Assembly (NCBI RefSeq): GCF_964204865.1
Contig: NC_135254.1
Coordinates: 13,149,001 to 13,213,000 of the forward strand
Direction of reading: 5' to 3'
DNA from: Styela clava
Lineage: Eukaryota > Chordata > Ascidiacea > Stolidobranchia > Styelidae
DNA length: 64,000 nucleotides
In this document: positions 53,801-64,000 of the stretch, piece by piece
Layout: every line of letters begins with the position of its first letter
How positions within the stretch are numbered: position 1 is the stretch's first letter
The notes under the pieces: model-generated
Told to the model about the DNA's origin: nothing
Databases searched by the model: none
The model's input: only the letters and a program-made list of their open reading frames with translations
Position numbers and translations under genes: made by a program

Positions 53801-56800
53801 TTTATTAATTTTTAACGTCAGCATTATTCAAAAGTTGAAGAATACACGCTATGTTTGGTATTATATATGGCCAAGTCAAAACGTGCTGCTACTGTTGTGA
53901 CATAATGAAATCAAATCTATAGGGTATCCGCTTTTCTCCGAATGCGTCGTAGTGCTGCCTTTATTGGCGGTTTTCCAGAAATCGCCCTTTAAAAAACGAT
54001 AATTTTACGAAATTTTGAAAATAATCCACAAAATGGCTTAGAATGATTTTTTGGTATTTCATATTTTCCGCAACTTATTCAAAGTTTAATGAACGTACAG
54101 TATTGGTGTATGTTTAATAGAAAAAGATGTTTGATGTATTATCTAGTAAATTTAGTTGAAATACAAATCACTTTTTAAATATGTTAAGTCTGCATTGTTT
54201 ATGAAATTTCGAATACATGCTATGTTTGGTATTATATATGGCCAAGTCAAAACGTGCTGCTACTGTTCTGACATAATGAATTTTAATCTATCAGGTATCT
54301 GCTTTTCTCCGAATGTGTCGTAGTGCTGCCTTTATTGGCGGTTTTTGAGAAATCGCCCTTTCAAAAACGATATTTTTTTGAAATTCCGAAAAAAATCCAC
54401 AAGAGGGCGTAAAATCATTTTTTGTTATATTAAGATTTGCCACTCATTCCAAGTTTAATGAACGTACAGTTTTGATGTATGACCAAGAGAGAAAAGTATT
54501 TGATGAATTATCCAGTAAATTTAGTTGAAATACCAAACCGTTTTTAAATATGTTACATCTACATGGTTAATAAAATTGAAAATTATATGCTATGTTTGGT
54601 ATCATATATGGCCAAGTTAAAACGTGCTGCTACTGTTCTGACATATTAAAATCGAATCTATAGGGTATCTGCTTTTCTCTGAATGTGTCGTAGTGCTGCC
54701 TTTATTGGCGGTTTTTGAGAAATCGCTATTTCAAAAGCGATAATTTTTTGAAAATAATCAACAAGAGGGCGTAAAATGATTTTTTGTTATTTCATACTTT
54801 CCGCAACTCATTCCAAGTTTACTAAACGTACAGTATATATGTATGTCCAAGAGAAAAAGATGTTTGATAAATTATCTAGTAAATTAGTTGAAATACCAAA
54901 CCGTTTTTAAATATGTTACGTCTGCATTGTTTATAAAATTTTTAATACACGCTATGTTTGGTATTATATATGGCTAAGTAAAAACGTTCTGCTATTGTTC
55001 TGACATAATGAAATCAAATCTATAAAGTATCTGCTATACTCCGAATGTGTCATAGTGCTGCCTTTATTGGCGGTTTTTGAGAAATCGCCCTTTCAAAAAC
55101 GATATTTTTTTGAAATTCCGAAAAATTCAACAAGGGGGCGTAAAATGATTTTTTGTTATTTCATACTTTCCGCAACTCATTCCAAGTTTAATGAACGTAC
55201 AGTATATATGTATGTCCAAAAGAATAAGATGTTCGATAAATTATCTAGTAGATTAGTTGAAATACCAAACGGTTTTTAAATATGTTACGTCTGCATTGTT
55301 TATAACATTTTGAATACACGCTATGTTTGGTATCATATATGGCCAAGTCGAAACGTGGTGCTACTGTTCTGACATATTAAAATCGAATCTATAAGGAATC
55401 TGCTTTTCTCCGAATGTGTCGTATTGCTGCCTTTATTGTCGGTTTTCGAGTAATCACTATTTCAAATACGATAATTTTTTGAAATTTTGAAAATAATCCA
55501 CAAGAGGATGTAAAATGTTTTTTGGTATTTTATACTTTTCGCAACTTATTCCAAGTTCAATGAACGTATATTATATATGTATGTACAAGAGAAAAAGATG
55601 TTTCATAAAATATCTAGTAAATTCAGTTGAAATACAAAACCCCTTCTAAATATGCTACGTCTGCATTGTTTATAACATTTTGAATACACGCTACGTTTGG
55701 TATTATATATGGCCAAGTCAAAACGTGCTGCTACTGTTCTGACATATTAAAATCGAATCTATAAGGAATTTGCTTTTCTCCAAATGTGTCGTAGTGCTGC
55801 CTTTATTGGCGGTTATTGAGAAATCGCCATTTCAAAAACGATATTTTTTTAAAAATTCCGGAAAAAATCCACAAGAGGGCGTAAAATCATTTTTTGTTAT
55901 TTTAAGATTTGCCTACTTATTCCAAGTTTAATGAACGTACAGTTTTGATGTATCACCAAGAGAGAAAAGTATTTGATGAATTATCCAGTAAATTTAGTTG
56001 GAATACCAAACCGTTTTTAAATATGTTACATCTACATAGTTAATAAAATTGAAAATTATATGCTATGTTTGGTATCATATATGGCCAAGTTTAAACGTGC
56101 TGCTACTGTTCTGACATAATGAAACCGGATCTATAAGGTATCTGCTTTTCTCCGAATGTGTCGTAGTGCTGCCTTTATTGGCGGTTTTTGAGAAATCGCC
56201 ATTTCAAAAACGATATTTTTTTGAAATTCCGAAAAAAATCCACAAGAGGGCGTAAAATCATTTTTTGTTATTTTAAGATTTGCCACTTCTTCCAAGTTTA
56301 ATGAACGTACAGTTTCGATGTATGACCAAGAGAGAAAAGTATTTGATGAATTATCCAGTAAATTTTGTTGAAATACCAAAACATTTTTAAATATGTTACA
56401 TCTACATAGTTAATAAAATTGAAAATTATATGCTATGTTTGGTATCATATATGGCCAAGTTAAAACGTGCTGCTACTGTTCTGACATATTAAAATCGAAT
56501 CTATAGGGTATCTGCTTTTCTCCGAATGTGTCGTAGTGCTGCCTTTATTGGCGGTTTTTGAGAAATCGCTATTTCAAAACGATAACTTTTTGAAAATTTG
56601 AAAATAATCAACAAGAGGGCGTAAAATGATTTCTTGTTATTTCATACTTTCCGCAACTCATTCCAAGTTTACTAAACGTACAGTATATATGTATGTCCAT
56701 GAGAAAAAGATGTTTGATAAATTATCTAGTAAATTAGTTGAAATACCAAACCGTTTTTGAATATGTTACGTCCGCATTGTTTATAAAATTTTTAATACAC

Positions 56801-57335
56801 GCTATGTTTGGTATTATATATGGCTAAGTAAAAACGTTCTGCTATTGTTCTGACATAATGAAATCAAATCTATAAGGTATCTGCTTTTCTCCGAATGTGT
56901 CGTAGTGCTGCCTTTATTGGCGGTTTTTGAAAAATCGACCTTTCAAAAACGATAATTTCGTGAAATTTATTAAAGAATCCACAAGAGTGCGTAATTTTTT
57001 TTTTGGTATTTTAGACTTTCCTCAACTTATTCTAAGTTTAATGAAGTGCATTATTGTTGTGTGACAAAGAGGAAAATATCTTCTTTGATTAACTATCTAG
57101 TAAATTTAGTTGAAATACAAAATCAGTTTTAAATTTGTTGTATATACATTGTGCATAAAATTGAAAATTATACGCTATGTTTAGTATTATATATGGCCAA
57201 GTCAAAACGTGCTGAGACTGTTCTGACATAATGAAATCGAATCTTTGAGGTTTCTACTTTTCACCAATGGTGTTGCAATGCTGCCTTTATTGGAGGTTTT
57301 CATGAAACGACCGTCCTAAACGACGAAAATTCAGT
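53801..57335 (-). repeat. ~370-bp satellite array, minus orientation
   Basis: About ten monomers inverted relative to 47417-53800: TGCTGCCTTTATTGGCGG, ATATATGGCCAAGTCAAAAC, ACACGCTATGTTTGGTATTA. Together with the plus array it forms a ~10-kb imperfect palindrome centred near 53.8 kb. The last monomer (57180-57335) is the most diverged. Confidence 0.95.
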
Positions 57336-57562
57336 CATTTTTAAACAACTCTCAAAAAAGTATAAAAAAATTTTATGCACTGTAGCAGTCGCTTTAGTGT
57401 TTACTATGTATTAACAATACGAGGAGTGTAGTTAATGATTGTTTTGCTTTATTTGCTATTGTGAAACTAATCAAAATGTACACTTTCTTTTCAAAATCAT
57501 TGGGAACATTTAATTTTACGCGTGGGTATTTTCTGCGATTCTGTCAGTCACAATTTCGTGTT
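57336..57562. other. Spacer between array and inverted-repeat element
   Basis: AT-rich sequence with no recognised feature. Confidence 0.4.
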
Positions 57563-58055
57563 TTGCTGCTAGCTTCACAGAGGTCCATTTTCTATCCTGT
57601 ATTTCCAGGCAATAAATTCTCGGTTAAATGTGATTCAAGCGTTTTCTTTTCACTAATAAGGTTTGCCTGTACCTTCAAGATCATTACTAACCTGTTAAAC
57701 ACACAAAAAATAGGACTAATCCACACCTCATAACAGAATTTGAGTGTGGCTCCATATTACTGAACTGCTCAAGTCTGTGGCTCCATTTTCTATCCTGTAT
57801 TTCCAGGCAATAAATTCTCGGTAAAATGCGATTCAAGCATATTCTTTTCACTAATAAGGTTTGTCTGTACCTTCAAGATCATTACTAACCTGTTAAACAC
57901 ACAAAAATTAAGACTAATCCACACCTCATAACAGAATTTGAGTGTGACTCCACATTACTGAACTGCTCTAGTCTGTGGCTCCATTTTCTATCCAGTATTT
58001 CCAGGCAATAAATTGTCGGTTAAATCATACCAGAATTTGAGTGTGGCTCCGTATT
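57563..58055. mobile_element. Inverted-repeat element with tandem units, right end missing
   Basis: It starts TTGCTGCTAGCTTCACAGAG and contains two and a half of the same ~200-bp units as 46621-47416. A deletion in the last unit joins CGGTTAAAT directly to CATACCAGAATTTGAGTGTG. The expected right inverted end is absent and a GC-rich minisatellite follows. Confidence 0.8.
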
Positions 58056-58061
58056 ACTGCA

Positions 58062-58180
58062 TAGCACCATGGCCTGGCCTGGCCTGGCCCTGATTTCTTC
58101 GTGGCCCGGCCCCAATTTATCCGTGGCCTGGCCCCAATTTCTCCGTGGCCTGGCCCCATTTCAGTGGCCTGGGCCCAAAG
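58062..58180 (-). repeat. 22-bp minisatellite, CCGTGGCCTGGCCCC orientation
   Basis: Inverted copy of the minisatellite at 27945-28062, about four units, followed by the shared flank CCAAAGCCACAAAAAAGTGA. A SINE 3' end follows directly, so minisatellite and SINE fragment may move or be copied together. Confidence 0.9.
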
Positions 58181-58206
58181 CCACAAAAAAGTGACCACTC
58201 CCTCTC

Positions 58207-58294
58207 CGGACGAGAGGCCGTGGTTCGCCATATGATTAAGCCGTCTTATCGGTTTTCCTCTCCCCGTGATAAATATGTAAATCCTATCCTAAAC
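58207..58294 (+). mobile_element. SINE 3'-end fragment
   Basis: GAGAGGCCGTGGTTCGCCAT, ATGATTAAGCCGTCTTATCG and GATAAATATGTAAATCCTAT match the 3' end of the full SINE at 58827-59177 in the opposite orientation. Confidence 0.75.
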
Positions 58295-58826
58295 TACATA
58301 AATGAATGATACAACACAGCAACATGTGATCTGCATGTACGTGTACCCTACGACCTTTGACCCCCGAATCGCGTTTGCAGCCATATAATTGTTATATAAA
58401 ATATGGAATCACGTACCATTTGAGAGTGCCAGTAGAATCAATCAATCAATCAATCATTTATTTTGGTACTCAGACATAAAAACGAAACAACACAAAAACT
58501 GGACAAACAAACAAAATGCAAGGATACTGGAAGGCGAGCAAAACTTAAAATAATATTAAAAAAAGAGAAAAGTACGCGCCCGCCCACCAAAAAAAATAAA
58601 AAAAATTATTACAAGAATACAAGAAGAATATTAGCTTAGCCTAGTGTATCACTACTACATTACTAAAATTTACCTAAAACTGTTAGGACGACGAAATGAT
58701 TACCGAGTTATTTGATTCATGATCAAATTTGGGAAACATAACTAAAAAATGGCAAATAGGCTACCATGCAAAACCACGAAAAAGAGTTAATGTTTACAAC
58801 CATGAATGAAAATTCGTGGCAAAAAT
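58295..58826. other. Non-coding interval with ATCA microsatellite
   Basis: An (ATCA)n tract of about five units lies at 58437-58458, followed by ATTTATTTTGGTACTCAGAC, which resembles the 3' ends of some LINEs. No gene is seen. Confidence 0.45.
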
Positions 58827-59177
58827 AGGATAGGATAGAAGGATAGGATTTACATATTTATCCCGAGGGAGAGGAAAGCCGAGAAGACGGCTTATCCATA
58901 TGGCAAACCACGGCCTCTCGTCCGGTTACCATTCCAAGTCGGGTATGGGATTAGTTTTACTGTATTGTTTGTTTTTCGGAAGCATGGACTTGGTGGTGGA
59001 GGAAGCCGTAACCGACCAGCGTTACGTGAACCACCCAACGACGGCGAGGAGTCCAGCAATCCTCTCGCATATAACCATCCCTGCATGGGATTCGAACCTG
59101 CGAACCCGCAGTAGTTAGAGGTGCGGTGGCGAGCGTATTCCTAACGCTTAGCCCGTTGAGCCACACCGCCGCGCCGA
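58827..59177 (-). mobile_element. tRNA-derived SINE, complete
   Basis: On the minus strand it reads: GGCGGTGTGGCTCAACGGGC (A-box-like), the stem-like GCGTTAGGAATACGC, CGCAGGTTCGAATCCCATGC (B box), the body GAGGATTGCTGGACTCCTCG, then CACCAAGTCCATGCTTCCG, GGAATGGTAACCGGACGAGA and GATAAATATGTAAATCCTAT. The tail is a short GATAG/GGATA repeat rather than poly(A). The head resembles a tRNA with a long variable arm. It is the reference copy for the fragments elsewhere in the window. Confidence 0.85.
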
Positions 59178-59549
59178 GTTTACCGTTCTAATCAGCCGAT
59201 TGTCATGTTGCATTTATGGCGTTTTTATTTTGGGAAAAATATATGAAGCATGAACAAAATAACAAAACAATTTGTTGTTACTGCTGCTTCGCGTTTCCTC
59301 ACTGCTGTCACATGGCCAACGCTCGAAAATAGAGGTGCGTTTTTATTGAAACAAAGGCACAAAACACATCTACGTTGCCTAACGCGAGTTTATGGTGCGA
59401 AATTGAGACGAGAGACGCGACTCATCTTATCGACCGGGCCTTATCTGCAGGAGACAATTCATTCTTCTTGCCACCCCACCTCCAAAATCCGAGCAATTTT
59501 TCATTTATCATCTTGAAAACAAAGCGCGGCCGTCTTGACAGGTAGGCTA
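59178..59549. other. Non-coding interval
   Basis: A plus-strand open frame of 88 codons (59250-59516) has no recognisable domain and no splice support. Nothing else is seen. Confidence 0.35.
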
Positions 59550-61135
59550 CTGGTGATTTTCAACAGGTGTTCCGCGGAACACTGGTGTTCCGCGAGAGAC
59601 CTCCCCAGATGTTCCGCGAAAAATTGCTTTTTCGAAGTATTATGACGTCATTCGAATAATATAAATAGAGTCGATTTGAAAACGGCGAGGAAAGTCGGTA
59701 TAAAAAACTTGTAACCAGATAAGAAGTGACAGACCATATTCCCTTTTATTAGACTTTCTCTCGGCGTGTATTTTTAGTGATCCATTCCATTCTTGACCAA
59801 ATAATGTTTCAAAAATGTGAACATTATACTCGACCATGAATGGAGTCATCATCGGAGTTGATTACATTCGTTGCATTTTGAAGCTTTTCTTGCAGTAATA
59901 GTACTTGCAGTTTTCATCAGAATCGTCAAGTAAAGTGTTGAATTTGCAAATTCCGTAAATAAAATTGTGAATTTTTAGGTAACGATTTTAGCTATGATAA
60001 TGGTCGCGGTATTGTTTTGTTGAAAAAAAAAGAAAACGTTAAAACTCGAGGTTTTTAATTCTAGTCAGCGTCTAATCAGCACAAAAGCAATTGGGCAAAA
60101 AATTGTTTACGATTTTTTTGAAACCAGGTCGCGCATGTAAGATATCGTTAAAGAAGTGCTCTTCCTCGTCATCTCGCCTAATGACCACGTAGAAATGCCT
60201 TTATTTCAGCTTTTAAATCAACAATCAGGATTCACGCAATCACAAATTTATCTAATCACAGTATCTAATTGATTTATTCCGGAAATAACACTGACACCAG
60301 TGTGGTGCATAAGAAACTCAATTATCGTCTTAATAAATGTGTGCATCCCGTTGTTGATAATGATAATATTATTCGCTAAACTGGGACGTCTAATTTGCAA
60401 ACGGCGATAAGTTAAATCTAAGCCAGCGCAAAAGATAAAAATTAGAATAAAATTAGGTTGGAATTTAAAATCGCTCCTTAATGTCATTAACATCTGTCGC
60501 CGAAGTGAACGCATATAGTTATACCAAAATATGAAACTTCGATCTCCGCCGATCGACAAGAATTAATACTTGCGCACAAGAACAAAGGCGGTAATATGAA
60601 AACGTTCAGGGGGCAAAAAATAGCGATTATGACGAAATTAAACAGTAAAATCGCTTTGTTGCCAATTTTCAATGTTTCTATTAATCTCCAAATCGACCTC
60701 CGACCTTCTGGACTCCTGTTGCGTATAAAAAAAAACGCGAGAAATTGAGAGCCGTTGAGAAAGAGCTGCGTGTTTGTCTCTCCTCGATTACGGAATAAAT
60801 TATTTGAAACTCATCGAAACAGACACAAATATCACACTAAAATACCATTTCTGTTTCTAGCTACCGTAATCATAGTATTCATAAGCAAACTTGCAAAAAC
60901 ATTTATTTGTACCGTACTTTAGCTCTTGTAGCCCTGAATCGGAATGTGTCACGTCTTTTCCTAAAGTTGACGAGCTATATATATTATTGATTTCGTTATT
61001 TTATTTTCATGCCGAAATGATCGACGTCAGTTAATTGCATAATATAGTTTATTTCCAAAAATTTCGTTTGGTGTTTCGCCACAATTTCAGATTAAAAAAT
61101 GTGTTCCGCGGTACAAAAAAGGTTGAAAATCACTG
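59550..61135. mobile_element. 1.59-kb non-autonomous hAT-like element
   Basis: Left end CTGGTGATTTTCAACAGGTG followed by TTCCGCGGAACAC. Right end GTGTTCCGCGGTACAAAAAA followed by GGTTGAAAATCACTG. The ends are inverted, imperfect and share a TGTTCCGCGG subterminal motif. Target duplication is unclear. Internal sequence has only short frames (longest about 100 codons). Confidence 0.7.
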
Positions 61136-62079
61136 GTCTATCGAACCGATCACATGACGTCATTCTCCCATCGGCACCGCCTTGACGGTTATAGTGTCAC
61201 GGTATGAAGATGTTACTACTGTGGTTGCATCAGAAGACTCAAGGGCTCCGGATTGGTTGTTTATTGAAACTCCAATATTACAGTCAAACAAAACATCACT
61301 AAAAAACTGAGAACACAACCGACCGCCAGCGCAGCGGCCGGAGAAAGAGAGCGAAATACATAGTTTTTCTCTCACGTGTAGTGAGTGGTCGGAGTCCAGC
61401 TCTGACAAAACAGCATTGAATAAGGGTCAACATCACAGTTTATAAACATAAATATATATATACACACAATATAAACACGGACACTATGGTCCGTGACAGA
61501 TCCCCTCCCTTGTTCAGAATGAAACTCGATGTTCTCACGAACGAAATGGATCACACAATATAACACAAAAAATTCAATCATAGTCGCAATCTTTCAAGTT
61601 TGTTAGGTCCACAGTGTAGCACCACAGTGCAGTAATGTAGATTCAACCCATACATACCAAGCCTTGTATCCCATGAAAATATATAATTATAAGTGCCGGC
61701 ATATTGAGTCATGGATGGGATACAGAAAATAGGAAAAACATACAGTAGAAAATTTCTAACTATATACACTCAACAATTATGTATGATCTGCATTCTGCAT
61801 AATCATAAGTCTGGAAACTGAGTTGAAATCAGTATGAAATGCAATATCGGAGCTTGTGAAGGTTAAAATCAGAACAGATTAACTATAGAACAGGGAACTT
61901 GAAGATATGCAAAGTAAGACAGTGGCATTGATAAAAATTGTCAGCTCATACACTAATCATAAAGCATAGTAACCCACAATACAATTGACAGAGAACAAGA
62001 TAGAAATGACCTCTCAACCTCCAGATCAATCTGTCCAATTGTTAAAACCACTGGTGTCAGAGGTAATATTTAGAAATGA
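61136..62079. other. Non-coding interval
   Basis: This contains a GC-rich patch near 61319-61340 (GACCGCCAGCGCAGCGGCCG) and a small palindrome CACGGACACTATGGTCCGTG near 61477. No gene is supported. Confidence 0.4.
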
Positions 62080-64000
62080 ATGTTTCATAAACTAAAATTT
62101 GAATTTTTTGAAGTATGAATCAAAAATGCTCCTTAAACGCTGAGCGCGTGTTATAAGGATGGACATCACCACAGATAAGATATGTATTGAAAACCTGTGG
62201 TAACATGTTATTCCTGAATTGAAACATCAATTTTGCTACCTCATAAATTTACACGTCTTTGAGTTTCAAAAGATTCATTTGCTTATAAATTGGACTCATG
62301 CTAAGGTGCAGGGGAGTGTTACTCAAAACTCTTTGGGGGAACTTTTTAACCTTGTTATAATTCCCACAGTCCTAGACGATTTTAATTTCAAGTGGTTAAT
62401 GTGGGTATCCCAATTTAGCTTATTGTCAATGAAAACACCAATGTATTTCACAGAGTCGCATACTTTCAGGTTAGCACCATTCAAAGTGAAATGAGGGCTA
62501 GAGGAAGACTTTTTCATTTTATCAAAAGAATGATTAATTAACAGTACTTGTATTTTCTCAGGGTTTATTGCTATTAGCTTTCATCCAATCAGGAATATTT
62601 TCTAAATTTTGGTAGACAAATTGGCGACATTAGATGATATTGAGGTTACGCTTGTGTCGTCAGCGAATAGTTTGGCAAATGCTGAGGGCGAAATTAACGA
62701 CATCATTGATATATATCCAGAACAAAGTAGGTACCGAGTACCGATCCTTGTGGGACTCCTATGGTAATATATTCACGATCAGATTCATTGGCAGACAGAA
62801 CGAGGAATTGACTACGACCGTTCAGGTAACTAGAAAACAATTTATTCACCTTTTTTTGAATTCCATAATGTTTGAGTTTGCTAATAAGTATTTTGTGATC
62901 TATAGTCTATACAGTATCAAACGCTTTTTTTAAATCCAAAAATATACTACACCCTACCAAGTCCTTATCAACGATTTAATAATATTTACTTACAATGTCT
63001 AAGACTGCATGTTTAGTAGAATGACGGTTCCGGAAGCCAAACTGATCACAATTTATTATAGAGGGTTAATCTAGTAAATTAGTTAGGCGGGCAAGTATTA
63101 ATTTCTCAAAAACAGTTGAGATGCACGAGAGAATAGAAATGGGACGGCAATTGGATACATCATCTTTTTTCCAGTATTGTACACGAAAACAACCTTAGCT
63201 ATTTTGAGATGGTCTGGGAACACATAAGGAACATGTAGTAATTAAAAAGTTTACAGAGTGAAGGACTAATAGACCCACAAAGAAGTTCCAAGAGATATGC
63301 TGGTATATTATCATACCCTGTTGCGTTATCTGTTTTCAAAGATTGATTGTATTTTCTATTTCCAACACTGAGGCATCTTCCATGAACATAGATGATATGA
63401 TTGGAGCCCTCATGAATTTGAGGTGTTCGCAATTACTTACTGTTCGAAATACAGATTTCTCCTTATCTGAGAAAAGTAACAATTGAATGTTGTAGAAATT
63501 TTGTTACTGTCATGTATAAGCTCCCGAGAGTGCTGATCAATTAGCTTTTGAGGAATAATATTGTTAGAATTTGAGCTTAATTATTTACGATTTTATCATA
63601 TTCCATGTCTTTTCAGGGTCATTTATATTTTTTTCAAAACATTTGGAAAAGTGTATCTTTTTGGCTTTATTTTTTAGATGGCATAATTTGTTCGCATACT
63701 TTTTGTAGTGAAGTTTTGGTTCATTGGAACCATTAATAAAATGAGTTTTGTGCAATCTGTCCCTTACTTTGGTAGAGCCCAGGATGCCAGCTTATATCCA
63801 GGGTTTCCTATCTAGTTGGAGTTCTTTTCTAGTTAATTTACGAAGTGGGCTATTATTAGAAAGATCATAATCACGAAACAATTCTTGAGCGTCACGGACA
63901 AAGTTAGCGGCATCAAAGCTTCTCATGTCAGGTTAAAGTTTGTACTGTTTATGGGATACTACATGTTTAATTTGAAACTGGCAAAATATTGGGTAATGAT
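62080..64000 (-). mobile_element. Decayed LINE reverse transcriptase (CR1/L2-like), truncated at window edge
   Basis: Minus-strand fragments in order from the right edge: DLSNNSPLRKLTRKELQLDR, a KNINDPEKTWN segment, NATGYDNIPAYLLELL, DQFGFRNRHSTKHAV, GCSIFLDLKKAFDTV, GVPQGSVLG, the catalytic motif as FADD (near 62665), VKYIGVFIDNKLNWDTHINH and a tail with HPYNTRSAFKE. This is the order of a non-LTR reverse transcriptase. Multiple frameshifts and stops (for example after KKAFDTV) show that it is inactive. The endonuclease half would lie beyond the right edge. Confidence 0.9.

Overview
The window is metazoan nuclear DNA, AT-rich, with genes split into small exons and a large share of transposons and satellites. 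The clearest gene is a kinesin-II accessory subunit (KIFAP3/KAP3), so the host is a ciliated animal. Intron sizes and the style of the repeats suggest an invertebrate chordate, perhaps an ascidian. That is a guess and nothing here proves the species.

Left part (1-12 kb): two host genes, both on the minus strand. The 5' half of KIFAP3 (118-6914) runs off the left edge. It contains an AT-AC (U12-type) intron and a diverged, phase-matched second copy of an N-terminal exon. Upstream of it, 7799-12044 encodes a complete nine-exon, 389-residue secreted protein with a signal peptide, a Cys-rich region and two fibronectin type III domains. All splice phases agree and the coding sum is a multiple of three.

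Middle part (12.9-30.2 kb): repeat-rich DNA with MITEs, a tRNA-derived SINE, 34-bp satellites and 22-bp minisatellites. Embedded at 16.3-21.2 kb is a large minus-strand mobile-element gene. Read through three single-base frame breaks, it carries C2H2 zinc fingers, a compact Cys/His cluster, a DDE-type transposase core like HMGXB3-like/KDZ-type proteins, a Ulp1-like SUMO protease, a PHD finger and a SprT-like zinc metalloprotease. This is the most unusual coding object in the window. A small three-exon plus-strand gene candidate (15200-16159) converges on it.

Right-centre (32-58 kb): a satellite block with almost no coding content. A ~195-bp satellite runs plus, minus, then plus, with an ~8-mer (1559 bp) higher-order period. 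A 1.2-kb non-satellite segment occurs twice, about 11.58 kb apart. Two tandem hAT-type elements share one target-site duplication. Short elements bounded by TTGCTACTAGCTTCACAGTGG hold ~200-bp tandem units. A second satellite (~370 bp) runs plus then minus and is interrupted by a solo LTR that itself contains a piggyBac-type element. These nested insertions give a readable order of events.

Right end (58-64 kb): a complete SINE, a 1.6-kb non-autonomous hAT-like element and a decayed CR1/L2-like LINE on the minus strand that runs off the right edge. I saw no rRNA, functional tRNA or CRISPR array.
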